Positions 1 to 11,323 of a stretch of 64,000 bases of DNA are shown here, piece after piece. Origin of the DNA: Linnemannia hyalina (Eukaryota > Mortierellomycota > Mortierellomycetes > Mortierellales > Mortierellaceae). The DNA is taken from contig JAHRHY010000003.1 of assembly GCA_019671135.1 (NCBI GenBank), forward strand, positions 992,001 through 1,056,000, given 5' to 3'. The notes beneath the pieces were generated by a model. That model ran no database searches, was not told the DNA's origin, and worked only from the letters and a program-made list of their open reading frames with translations. Position numbers and translations under genes: made by a program. Within the stretch, counting starts at the first letter, position 1. Every line of letters starts with the position of its first letter.

Positions 1-3000
1 ACTCTTTCGTCGACTACGTGAAAGTGGAGACACTGGATGGCGACAACCAATACTATGCCGAGGGTCATGGTCTCCAGGATGCGAAAAAAGGCGTAACATT
101 TGAGTCCCTTCCTCCAGTGCTCCATTTACATTTGAAGCGCTTCGAGTACTCTCCTGAGCGACAGGCAATGGTCAAGATTAACGACAGACACGAGTACCCC
201 GAGAAGATTGATCTGGCAGAGTTTGTCGCCGATGGGGAGCAAAAGGAGAAATTGGGTGAGGATGGGTACAAATACTCTATCTATGGGTAAGGTTTTGATT
301 TAAATTAATATGAAGCTTCATTTAAGGAATGCCATTGCCTTGCAGCAAGTCGTCTTAACTAACCTCCTACGTGCCTCTTGATCATACAGAGTTCTTGTTC
401 ATTCGGGCGTCATGAACAGGGGACACTATTTTGCGCTCTTGAAGCCCCAGGCAGATGGCAACTGGTATCGCTTCAACGACGACACTGTTACCCAAGGAAC
501 TCTCGCCGATGTTCTGGAAGACAATTACGGCAGCGGTGATCCTGAGGAGGACACTGAGGCTATGGCTCTTCCTTTACGACAGGCAAAGAGGCAAAAGCGT
601 GTGACAAACGCGTACATGTTGATCTACATCCGAGACTCTGCCGTTGAGGAGGTTCTGAAACCCGTGACAGCAGAAGAGGTCCCCGAGAAGATTCTCAAGC
701 AACTGGAAGAGGAACGCAAAACTCAGGAGGCCGAGAAGAAAGCCAAGGAGGAGGCTTTGCTTTGCTTTGATGCGCGTGTTGTCTCGGACAACGACTTTAG
801 GGCGCACAATGGATTTGATCTGTACAACACCACTTCAGAAACAACAGGCAAGGCGCTCAGAGTCAAGAAGAAGGACACCTATGCATCTTTTAAGCGCACT
901 CTTGCTGAAGACCACGGGATTCCCGAGGACCAGTTGCGGGTCTGGACGCTAGTGAAGCGACAGAACGACACCTTCAGGACAGACGTCCCCATCCCCGACA
1001 CCGAGGCCATGACCCGTAAGTGAATGTGTTTTTGAAGTCAGGCAAGGTGGCACATCACGTTTCCGCTCCACTGGTAACATGTTTAATATAGACTAACAAG
1101 TGAATTCTACCTTCGTGAAATAGCAATGGAGGCAGTGCGGGAAAAGTACGGGACCCGAACTGCGACGGACTTGAAGTGCTACCTGGAGATCCCTGAGAGA
1201 CCGATCAAGGCCAACAATGGACGAACGTCGTGGTTCCAGAACGAGACCTACAACGGCAACATCATGATCTTTGTCAAGTTTTATGACCCTTTCACGACGA
1301 CGACCATGCGGTAAGTTCCTTGTCTGCCGTGTCCCTGTCTAACTAATCGATACTGTTTAGCAGCAACTGACCTTCTTCCATTTTGCAACTGTTAGGGGTC
1401 TTGGCAAGCTGTACGTCCACAAGCAGACGGTGGTGGGCGATATAGTCGGTCGTTTAAACGAGATGAAGGGATTCCCCGCACACACATCCCTGAAACTGTT
1501 TGAGGTAAGAATTGCACGCATCGCCTTTGCCCCGCATATGTTGTGTATATGTCGCCTTTCATAATGTCCAGGCATTAACATATGCTTGTTGCTGTCACTC
1601 CACTTACGTTTAGGAAATTAAACCTTCCATGATTGAGCCAATGAAGGTCAAGCTGACGTTCCACCAGTGCGAGATCCAAGGCGGCGACATCATCGTCTTC
1701 CAGAAGGAGCTGACCCAGAAGGAGTAAGTGCAATTGGTTGTAGGCATTATATCTCGTTGTTTGATGGACTCGCCCCTGACGAAATCATGTCGTTCTAACT
1801 ATCATTCAATTTGAACTTCCATCACCTCCTTCGTTCATTCCTTAGGACCGAAGAACTTGAGCAGCGAAAACTCCGGGGGACCGTGCCGCAGTACTTTGAT
1901 TACATTCACAACCGTCTCATGGTCGAATTTACGCCCAAGACGGAGAATGATGCACATCTGCCCACATTCCTGGTTGAGCTCTCTAAGAAGAATACCTACG
2001 ACGAGATCGCCGCTGTAGCATCTGCGAAGCTAGAGATCGACCCTCTGTTTGTCCAGTTCACCTCGTCCTCTGTGGGCGGCGTTCCTAAGAAGGTGATTCT
2101 CAAGGACACGAAGCTGTCGCTGGAGGAAATTCTTTCTCCAGGATATGTTCAAGGAAACGAGAAGACGACATTGTTTTACCAGAAGCTGGACATGAGTATT
2201 GTCGAGCTAGAGACTAAGCGAATGTTCAAGGTGATCTGGCTAAGTCCTACCCTGAAGAAGGAGGTACGTTGTTGCATTCCAGCATTGCGCGTTGCGTGTG
2301 TGACAGGTCATTTTGGTGTTGCTCACTATTTTGGGGTTGTGTCATTAATGTTATGTCCTTTTTATTTTACAATAGTCGACACATGAGATGCTTTTGCCTA
2401 AGGCTGGAAGTATCGCTGAGGTTATCGAAGAACTTGAGAAACGCGTGGCGCTGAGCCCCGAGGGCACTGGCAAGATCCGAATGTTCTCATTGTACGAGTC
2501 CAAGATCCAAAATGAGTTTGATCGTGACGACCCCAAAAGCGACCACGACGACCAGAACGAGTTGTTTGCGGAGGAAATCCCCAAGGAGGAGGCTGACAAA
2601 GCTGAGAACGACAAGCTGATGAACTGCTTCCATTTCTCGGGAGAATGCACCAAGCAATACGGGATCCCTTTCAAAATTGTGGTCAAGGAGGGAGAGCTGT
2701 TCTCGGAGACCAAGGTTCGGATCCGGGCACGTCTTGGAATGGAGGAGGAGGAGTTCGAGAAGGTCAAGTTTGTCATCTATGACAGCAGCGACCAGATCAC
2801 ACCCGTCAAGCATGGTAAGTGTTATTCAGCCATACGTGTTTGTAAAGATGCTTGCCTTCACAGGGATTATTACTGACTGCATTACTTTTTTTTCCTACGC
2901 AATTTTCTCGTTATAGACGATAAGCTGTCGGAGGCGACCACCCTTGACAACGAGTCGTTGGGACTTGATCACGCCGAAAAGAAGGAAAAGCTCAAGCCTC

Positions 3001-3047
3001 AACCCGCAAATCCTGAGGCGGAGGCTCCCATCACCATTAGCGGATAG
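1..3047 (+). CDS. UBP15: USP7/Ubp15-family ubiquitin carboxyl-terminal hydrolase (5' partial)
   Basis: This is a cysteine protease that removes ubiquitin from substrates. The window opens inside the catalytic domain, so the catalytic Cys box lies upstream and is not seen. Exons in frame: 1-286, 390-1015, 1124-1310, 1396-1504, 1614-1723, 1846-2263, 2376-2814 and 2917-3047, all with GT-AG junctions that keep phase. The His box reads VLVHSGVMNRGHYFALLKP (His codon 424-426) and is followed by WYRFNDDTV with the supporting Asp. After a charged coiled stretch come the USP7-type ICP0-binding and C-terminal ubiquitin-like repeats, for example GGDIIVFQKEL and MFKVIWLSPTLKKE, which line up in order with animal USP7. 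The protein ends in TISG. An AATAAA-like signal follows at about 3083. Family assignment is firm; the target proteins are unknown. Confidence 0.95.
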
Positions 3048-4783
3048 CCGCCGCAACAGCATGTACAGACACACCCAAAGCAAAATAAAACATTAGGTAC
3101 TTTGCAGAGACAAACCCTTTATGAACTACGGAGAATGGTATTAGTAGAAGAAATACGAGAGGCATGTGCGTGTTGAAGGCAAGAAAAAGGGAGGAGGAGA
3201 GTTTTGCTTGGCACACTAACTCTTCGGCCGTCAAGGATTCTGCAGGACCATACGTTAACAATGCGAGAAAAGAGAGTTACTTTAATAGGGTACCAGGAAC
3301 CAGGTACCGGGTTTGCAACTTTTTTTGTTGTTGTTGTTGTTGTTGTTTTTAATACATATTTGTAACTTGAATTCTGGTTAGAAGAAGGTATGAGGTATGT
3401 GGGTTTTGTGTGGTGCGAGTTTAAGAACCATGGTATTCTTTGTAAAAGTTGCTGGTCTTAGTAAGGCACAGGGGGTTCATTGGAATCGCTTTTGCAAAGA
3501 AAAACATACAACGGTTGACCAGCTCTCAATCGACCCTGACGTTGTTTTGTGCTAGGAATCCATTTCTCACATTGTTTAGTGTTCACGTTTTTTTGGGGGG
3601 GTTTTCCATTCTGCTGTTGATGTTTTCTTGTTGATGTTCAGAACACACTTTTTTGTCCAGTCATACACACATTTGCGTCATGTTTTATTGGCGAAATGAA
3701 TACCATTTTCCCTTGTTGATCGTTTGACGACCTCTTTCTTTTTCTTCCTCTCCTCCAACAAAACTGTACATGTCTATGCTACTGAACACATCCTGCCATT
3801 CTGTTTTCGCCCACCTTGGTCGTCCACGGCCCTTCTCCTCCTCGCTAGCGTACGGTACGTGTCTGTGTTCCTAAAAATGTCTGACGCGACGCGACGCGAA
3901 AAGCGCGCGTCTTTTAAATAAAGACTACCCAATCGATCTGCGCTATGTTAGATACACATCGAGTGGTTTGGTTATGAGCTATGCTTGATTCAGATAATTT
4001 TGCGTGTAGAACGACTCACTCCTGTAGTAGGGGTCAGACAAAAAAAACCAAAATAGCGCAGGAGAGAAGAGGGACGCAAAGGATTAACTCCTTCACAGCT
4101 GTGTTTTCCCCCTGACATTATGTTACACTTTGAAAACGAACGGAGTCATCCAACTGCTACTACTCGCATGCACTCCATGTTGCTCCCTTTCCTGTCAAAG
4201 TTCTGTCTGCCCTCCTAATGCATCAATATCTCCAGTAAGCCGAAATAAACAAGGACGCGTCTCTTGGTAGCCTGGAGGTGCGACACGTGCGTCAAGGACC
4301 TTCTTTAACTAGGGACGGAAAGCTGGGCTGGAAAGGGAAACAAGGAGGTGCAATGGGAAGTGCCGGGCATCTTTGCTTTTTTATTTTGTTGTGTCTCTTT
4401 CCTGTCGATACTAGACGGAAGGGCGATGGGAGAAAGTGAAGGGGGTTAGGGGGGAGAGGTAGCGAAAAATATAGGAGAGGGGATAAGCCATTTATTATTT
4501 TGCTGGATGGCGATTCGTGCATTCTGGTTGGCTGGCTGGCTGGCTGGATGGATGGATGGTATGGCAGTGAAGAGTGGGCGTAAAGAATGGATCCGACCTG
4601 GCTGTTCAATTGCTTTTTTGTTATCTCTCGTCCTTTTGTTTTTCACGTTCCTTTCTTTTTTGCCCTTCTCGCTCAATCAATCTCTTTGCGCATTGCCCAC
4701 TTTTCTTTTCCTGCCTTTGTAAGAACTCCTGTACCACCATCATACCACCTAATCCTTAATTCAACAGCACACACAACAAAACA
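3048..4783. other. intergenic region, no gene supported
   Basis: The first part is the 3' flank of the deubiquitinase gene and the last part is the promoter of the next gene. It holds a TTG run (about 3325-3347), homopolymers, and a GGCT/GGAT tetranucleotide microsatellite at about 4526-4560. The open frames here are short, biased in composition and show no recognisable domain. Confidence 0.6.
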
Positions 4784-5659
4784 ATGAAGAGAGCAACAAC
4801 AAGAAGATCGCCACCTCGGATATCCCTCCGCACAATCCTAATCACCCTCGCCCTCCTCATAACTCTCTTCATCATCCCCGCCTACGCCCAAGACGAAGAC
4901 GATGACTCTTCCTCTTCCTCTTCCTCCGACGACAACCCAACCCCTGCACCTTCTCTGCCAGCACAACCATCACCTTCTCCCGACACCCAACTCTCCCCAA
5001 CCTCCACCAACACAGCACCGTCACCATCACCCAAGAAAACAGAACCACCCATAACCCTCCCCTCAGTCCTCTATATCCCACCCGAACCCTTCAACATCAA
5101 CAACGGCGCCCTTGAACCAATATTCCCCTCTGGCTCCGAATCCTGTCAGAAATGCAAATACTTTTATCCAAAGCTCAAAGTATGTAACCAGATCGCCAGC
5201 CAGACCCTTGCACTCCTCCCACGGCTCGTCCCAACCGGCAATGAAACTACAACCCTCGTCTACCCCAACTCTACCACTACTACCACCACCACCACCAATG
5301 GCACGGACGTAGCAGGAGCAACGCCTACAGGTCCACCATCAACATTCACGACGCTGATGCCGTTCTTGCAATGTATCTGTCCAAATCAAGGTCTGGCTGC
5401 GACAAAGGTCTGTATGACCTGTTTCCGGGTCTCGAACCAACGTAACTTCTTGAACCAGTTGGCCTTGCAGAATGTGAGTAGCTCGCTTTCGTCATTCCAG
5501 GAGGCTTGTCTGGACTCAAATGATGGGACTGTGGTCCCACCTGCCGGGAAAAAAGGTCAAAGCGCCAGCTCTGCGAGGAAGAGGATGGTGCTGTCTTCTT
5601 GGACGGAGGGGTTCTGCATGATCGTTGTCTTGAGCGTCGTTGTTGTCCATCTAGTTTAA
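4784..5659 (+). CDS. secreted, probably GPI-anchored eight-cysteine (CFEM-like) surface protein
   Basis: Single-exon gene for 291 residues. An N-terminal signal anchor (about residues 16-35, likely cleaved after AYA) precedes an acidic/Ser run and a Pro/Ser/Thr-rich stalk (40-110). Eight cysteines then follow at residues 121, 124, 134, 197, 199, 210, 213 and 242. Spacing is C-x2-C-x9-C, a long Thr-rich insert, C-x-C-x10-C-x2-C, then C after 28 residues. N-glycosylation sequons occur at about 153, 162, 172 and 230. The C-terminus is a small/polar segment plus a hydrophobic tail (about 275-291), typical of a GPI signal. The cysteine order recalls the fungal CFEM fold, though spacings differ and no search was run. 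A protein with the same core spacing is encoded at 10217-11323. It probably sits at the cell surface; ligand unknown. ATG 4784 is chosen because the signal segment follows it directly. Confidence 0.8.
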   Translation: MKRATTRRSPPRISLRTILITLALLITLFIIPAYAQDEDDDSSSSSSSDDNPTPAPSLPAQPSPSPDTQLSPTSTNTAPSPSPKKTEPPITLPSVLYIPPEPFNINNGALEPIFPSGSESCQKCKYFYPKLKVCNQIASQTLALLPRLVPTGNETTTLVYPNSTTTTTTTTNGTDVAGATPTGPPSTFTTLMPFLQCICPNQGLAATKVCMTCFRVSNQRNFLNQLALQNVSSSLSSFQEACLDSNDGTVVPPAGKKGQSASSARKRMVLSSWTEGFCMIVVLSVVVVHLV

Positions 5660-5992
5660 ATTTCCTTTTCTCTCCTTTGTTTTCGTTGTTGCGCTTGCCA
5701 TGACCCAATCGGCATTCCACGGACAGCAGAACACTCCTTCTCATCTTACATAAAGCACACTCCACTTCGCATAATATTTAACACTGCAAATACAAAAACA
5801 ACAAAAAAGAGAAAGGAAAGGGTTATGTATTATGTACATTTTTTTGTAATTTATTTGCTGAGCATGCTAGAGTACAAAACAAAGAGGGGGGGATACCATG
5901 CCAGGTCCTTCTACTTTTTTTTCTCCTCAATGTTGGTTGGCGGGAGTGTGTGGTGAATATGTTAACGAATCCTGATCCAGCAGATCCAAAAT
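5660..5992. other. convergent 3' intergenic region
   Basis: The spacer lies between the 3' ends of the convergent surface-protein gene and MFE-2 gene. It is A/T-rich with homopolymers. No gene is seen. Confidence 0.6.
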
Positions 5993-8372
5993 TTACAGCT
6001 TGGACTTGGCAGGGGCGTTCTTCAAGGCCTCACCCTGAAGCTCGACAGCGGCGTTGGAGATGACAATGGCATCACGCTCGACGGCACGCACCTGGAAGAG
6101 GACCTTGTTGCCCTCGCGCCACATGGAGGTCTCGAGGGTCTCGCCGGGGTTGACAGTCTTGGCGAAGCGGACCTTGATGTTCTTGAACTGGGTGGCGTCG
6201 TTGCTGCAGTAGGTGTTGAAGATGTGCTTACCAGCAACACCGAACGAGCAGAGACCGTGGAGGATTGGGACATCGAAACCACCGATGGCAGCCATATCGG
6301 GGTCGATGTGGAGGGGGTTCCAGTCACCCGAGAGACGGTAGAGAGCAGCCTGGTCCTCGGAGGTCTTCTCCTGCACAACAAAGTCGGGCTTGCGGGCGGG
6401 GATCTGGTTGTTAGCGGTGGCGGCACCACGGTCAGTTCCGTCCTTCTTGCCTCCGAAGCCACCAGAGCCACGGATGAACATGGTGAACTCGTTGATGCAG
6501 ATATCGTTGCCCTCCTCGTCGGTGGTCTTGACTCCGATGGTGACGACGCAGCCCTTGCCCTTGTCGAGGATGTCGACGATGTAGGGAGTCGAGGTCAACT
6601 TGCCGCTGGTGGGGAAGGGGCGGATGATCTCGAGGTACTGCTCACCGTGGAGGAGCATCATGGGGTTGAACGAGGGGAGAATATCGCCGAAGGGAACGGC
6701 GTTCATGGCGGTGAAGGAGGGGACGACACCGAAGGTGGGGACGGCGCCAAAGGCCTCGTTGTTCTCGTAGACGAGGTGGAGATCAGTGCGCTTAGCACCG
6801 ATACCGAGGTTGTAGAGGATGACGTCGCGCTCAGAGTACTCAAAGACCTCCGAGGCGAACTCGAGCGACTTGGCGGCCTCAACATCGACCTTGCCGTCAG
6901 CGGAGACGACGGTGGGGCGTTCACCAGAAGCCTCAGCGACGTTCTCAAAGTTGGCCATGATGCCCTCCATGGACTCGGCGGTGTTGGTGGGGTGGGTGGC
7001 GCGGCCGTCCTCAAAGTCGGTGATCTTGGCCCACTCCTCGGAGATGTGCTCGGGCAGGAGGGTCTTATCGATGGGGAAGCCGTGGCCTCCGGTACGCTCC
7101 CAGCGGAGCTTACCGACGAAACCGGCACCGACCTCGAAGATGGAGCCGCTCTCGGTGGTGTCCTCGTGACAGAGGTACTCGACCAAGGGAGTGACCATCT
7201 CGGGCTTCAAGGAGGCGAGCATGTCGGGGGGGAGAATGGTCTCGGTCATGCGAGAGGCAGCCATGGGGGCGATGACGTTGCAGTGAATGTTGTCCCTCTT
7301 TCCCTCGAGAGCCAAGGTCTGGGTCAAACCGACCAAAGCGAGCTTGGCAGCGGAGTAGTTAGCCTGACCTGTTGGTTGAATATGATGAATGAAAGGTGGC
7401 TCTGTTAGTCTTTGTTTCCTCGTCGTCTCTCCTGAAGGTATCAATTGCAATTGCCAGTGGCATTAAAAGAGGAGGGATGTCGATCGTTGACTTACCAAAG
7501 TTTCCGTAGAGACCGGCAGCAGAGGCTGTAATGCGCAAGTGCAAAAAGAGGGGACAGGGAAAAGGAGCGTTGGTGAGTGAGAGCAATCATGTGAGAGGAA
7601 AATCTAATGCGTTTCATGCGGGAATCCTTCTCCAATCCAGTCGAGTCCTGTCTCTTTGTCCCATGTTGGTTGTTGGTGCTGACACACTGCAATCGTCACT
7701 CTTGTTTCTCCCACACTCCTTGCTTCTTGCTACTCTTGCTGCTGTTGTTGCCATCGTTGCTGGTGTTGCTGATGCTGTCATAGCTGTTGCTATTGTTACC
7801 GTTGCGTGAGAGTTTGCTGTCCTGCCTCTTCCTTGTCCCCTTCATTCTCTTTCACACTCCCCGTCACTTTCCCGTTCACAGAACAAATAAAACAAAGCAA
7901 AAACGCAAGAGGGCTTACTGGTGTTGATGATACGACCAAACTTCTGCTTGCGGAAGATGGGCCAGGCAGCCTTAAGGACCTTGTAGGCACCTTCAACGTG
8001 GACCTGGAAGATCAAGTTCCACTGCTGATCAGTCATACGGGCAAAGGAAACATCCTTCAAGATACCAGCGTTGTTGATGACAATATCAACGCGACCGAAG
8101 GCCTTCATGGCGGTCTCGACAATCTTCTCACCATCGAGGACAGAGTCGTAGTTGGCGACGGCCTTTCCACCGGCGGCACGGATCTCCTCGACGACAACAT
8201 CGGCAGCACGGTTCGAGGCTCCCTCACCAGTGGTGGAACCGCCAAGATCGTTGACGACAACCGAGGCACCGCGGGCACCGAAAGCCAAAGCGTGGGAGCG
8301 TCCGAGTCCACCACCGGCACCGGTGACGATGACGACACGGCCGTCGAAGCGGAGGTTGCTGTTGTCTGCCAT
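5993..8372 (-). CDS. FOX2: peroxisomal multifunctional enzyme type 2 with one SDR domain plus hydratase-2
   Basis: This is a bifunctional beta-oxidation enzyme: 2-enoyl-CoA hydratase 2 plus (3R)-hydroxyacyl-CoA dehydrogenase, acting in the peroxisome. Exons on the minus strand are 8372-7919, 7525-7496 and 7368-5993, giving 619 residues. The 30-base middle exon restores the catalytic Ser region ([12 protein letters not shown]) before YSAAK. The Rossmann motif [17 protein letters not shown] and NNAG are present near the start. A linker leads to a MaoC-type hot-dog domain with the hydratase-2 signature [19 protein letters not shown] and [10 protein letters not shown]. The C-terminus is SKL, a peroxisomal targeting signal. 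Yeast-type Fox2 is about 900 residues with two SDR domains. This protein has one and is collinear with the N-terminal two thirds of animal HSD17B4, without the SCP2 domain. No frameshift is visible. Confidence 0.95.
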
Positions 8373-10216
8373 TATGATTTAGTTGATGTTATAGGAATGA
8401 AAAAGAGGAATGGGAATGGGGAGAGGAGGGAGGAGTGTGATGAGAAGAAAAAGAAAAGGAAAAAGAACAGGAGTAAAGTCTCTTTAAGTATCGTGAAGTG
8501 ATCAAGCGTGTGGAGTAGCATCATGACACGACACCCTATTGGATATAGGGGACCGGTCTTAGTTCGATCAGTTCGGTCCAGGGTGTGCCGTCTCTTTCTT
8601 CGATTCCCTTGTGAAAATCAAAAAAGAGAGTTACTACTGTAGGACAATCAAATACACTTTACCGCATTTCTTCCTTCTGTCTGTCATCCGATTCTTGCTT
8701 TGGCGTGTGTGTTACACCCTGCTGCTGCTCCTCTCCATTGGTGATGACACAACAACAATTGAACATACCTCCTCCTCTCGCCATCTCATCTCATATACTT
8801 CTTGGCTTGTTTTATATATCAACTGCCCCCTTCTCTTTCGTCATCTCTCCTCCAACCTCCTTCTCTTTTTCATTGTCCACGGATACACAAGCAAAAAATC
8901 CGGCGCCTTTCAATTGCCCACTTGCACTCGTCTTGTTCACTCCAGGCACGATGACAACGAAGAAAGAAGAGACAGGGCTATTTCATAAACCTTCTTGATC
9001 ATCACTTTATGAGCACATCAAAATCATTCTGTTCAGTCCACTTCAATACAGCTTTCTTGCTCTCCTTTTCATCGTATCCGCTTCATTCCTTTTCGGACCC
9101 CACGCAAACTACCATTCATCTCGTTCGCTTCATGTCCCTTCTTCCTTGCCCTGTCCCCAGCCTGGATGTCATCCTCAATCGGATTCACGCATGTTTGCCA
9201 AGGATACGTTCCTCTCCATCCACTTCTCTCACAGCACAATAGCACTCCCCTGACAATCTCTCGACCCGATCAACGAGTAACCCAAAAAAACCTCAGCGCT
9301 AAAAAGAACAAAGATGAAAGCGTGTCCATGGATAAAATTTCTCCGCGTTCATGGCCCACATAAAAAAAAAAATAAAAAAAAAAAAGAGCCACGGAGCAAA
9401 AATTCCTAATTATCACGTGTCAGAGAGATTCGTTTTTCTCTTCTTCTCCCCCACCCTTGTGCCCGCTTTCCTCTTCAGGTCCCTGTCTTTCGCGTGTCAT
9501 CTCCACGCCCACAACCTTCTCTCGCTCAGTGTTTTGTTTTTGCGGGGTCATGCTCTATTTCTCATTCAAGCAACCAATCAATTGAAGGACAAACACGAAT
9601 ATGAAAAATGTAAGGAACCGTTTTTTTTTTTTCATTCTTTCATGTTTTCTTTTGTTAGAATATTATTAGCGAATGATGCTGCATATGGGCAGAAAACTAC
9701 AGGAGAAAGTAAATGGCTGGATGATGGTCGAATAAGAAGTATGAAAGGACTATGGTTTTTGTGAAGAATAGAAAGATTAACAAAAAAAAAAACAGGAAAA
9801 GGTATCGTATGCTGCTGTCAAGATGATCAGATGTACGGGGAGAGTATACTGGATGGAACATAGAAAGGAAGTGTGACAGGATAGCGAAATCAAACACAAC
9901 TAGTTTTCGCATTCAACCTGCTTGACTCCCATCTTTATTCCTTGTATATCCAGCGGCGGTCAAGAGTCACGGCGAAATAAAGACGAGACTTGTTCAATCG
10001 TCATCAAAGCTGCCACGGCGCCATCCTGGAGGCGCGCCTCGTTGCACCTCAAAGCTTTTATTGTTGAGTCGCGTCTGCCCATGATTATCTTCGTCGTCAC
10101 TATCCGGGTTCATCACTCTCAAATTTCTATTTCGCAAAAATAATAGAAAAGGTTATTAGTCGCTGCTCGCATGTAGCGAATGGTACATCCATTTCAACAA
10201 AAAAAAAAAAAAAAAG
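8373..10216. other. intergenic region, no gene supported
   Basis: This is the promoter side of the MFE-2 gene and the 3' flank of the next minus-strand gene. Content is pyrimidine-rich blocks on the plus strand (8640-8900) and A-runs (9360-9385, 9780-9790, 10200-10214). A CCAAT-box-like ATTGG lies inside a short inverted repeat at about 8534-8550. The open frames are low-complexity and show no domain. Confidence 0.55.
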
Positions 10217-11323
10217 TCAAACAACGGGGGCATATCCATACGTGAGCTGGGGCAGGGAAGGCAGGGAGGACTGGATCATGCCGGTGTACTGGGGAAGAGG
10301 GGCCTCCATGTAAGAGTTGCGAGAATTCTCCTGGAACTTGTAGAGGTCCTCTTCTTCCTTTTGCCTGGCCATCTCGCGCCTCCTCCTGGCGTATACATAT
10401 CCTGCGACCGACAAGGCGACAATCAACGCAATTGCCGAGACAACACTATTTCATTTGTGCAATGAAAGGACAAATCAGTTAGATATATGTAGCCTGGGTT
10501 GCCTTATGGGTAGTAGACATACGAAATGATAGTGCCCAGATTGCCCCATGAGCACAAGGTGAGAGAGTAGTACATACACTCCAGCGACAGCTCCTGAAGA
10601 GAGACCCGAATGGCTTGATCCTGATCCGCTGTTGTTTTCATCCGAGGGCGATGGCTCTGAGGTTGGTTGGGTTGACTGGGAGGGAGTGGTGGTGGTGGGC
10701 ACAACTACTCCTCCAGGAAGAAAAGGGAAGGTCGGTTGGTTATAGTACACACAGAGGGCCTTGTATTCCGGCGAAGACATGACGGTGTAGTTTGCCGTTG
10801 AAGATGTTTGGCATTCCAAGCAAGCCGAGATCTAATCGTGTGCAAGTATACGGGTTTGATCAGTGTTGGTATCCATTGGTCGCCACCAAAATTAACAGTA
10901 TTGGGTTCCTGATTAAAAGCCGTACCTGACTGTAAAAGTTTTGGTTGCATTGACAAACAGCTTCAGCCGCATTGTGAGGCCTGCACGGGAAAAAGTAGTT
11001 ATCCAGAAATAAAAGCAAGTCTGGTCAGCATTCGTTCATAACTATCTCAATTTACAGCACCCCAGATCTGCTTGGACTATATCATTGTCGTCGTCCTTGT
11101 CGTTTGCGTGGTAGTGTCCTGCAAAAGGAAATCAAGATTGCTACACTTACTGGTAAACATATGGACTGGACCAAGTGTCAATGTTGAGAGCAGTACCACA
11201 TGGCTTCAGGATGCTATTAGCGACGTCACATTGGGGACACGACACTACTGCGCCTTGACACAGCGTCGCAATCGCCGCGACTACTGCTGCAGCAAACTGC
11301 CATTTCCTCATTGACAATCCCAT
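10217..11323 (-). CDS. single-pass membrane eight-cysteine (CFEM-like) protein
   Basis: Probable exons on the minus strand: 11323 to about 11197, 11118-11061, 10980-10926, 10831-10578 and 10445-10217, about 240 residues. The first donor is uncertain: the obvious GTAAGT at 11150 would give a 32-base intron and the wrong phase, so a donor at 11196 (GTACTG) or 11164 is proposed. Residues 1-25 form a signal peptide. Cysteines run C-x2-C-x9-C (SCPQC...LKPC), an Asp-rich insert, C-x-C-x10-C-x2-C across the exon 3/4 junction (VCQCNQ...ACLEC), then C after 19 residues. A Ser/Thr/Pro stalk follows, then a transmembrane helix (VVVSAIALIVALSVAGYVYA) with an Arg stop-transfer run and a cytoplasmic tail of about 55 residues. 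The core spacing equals that of the 4784-5659 protein, so the two are probably paralogues with different anchors. Confidence 0.75.

Noticed and set aside
6224..7408. 394-codon plus-strand open frame
   Set aside because: It lies antisense to the MFE-2 hydratase region, is Gly/Val/Asp-biased and has no domain; it is a shadow of codon bias in the real gene.
11061..11150. 32-base intron using the GTAAGT donor at 11150
   Set aside because: It is too short for this genome and puts exon 2 out of frame; the phase needed by the conserved cysteine exons calls for an earlier donor.
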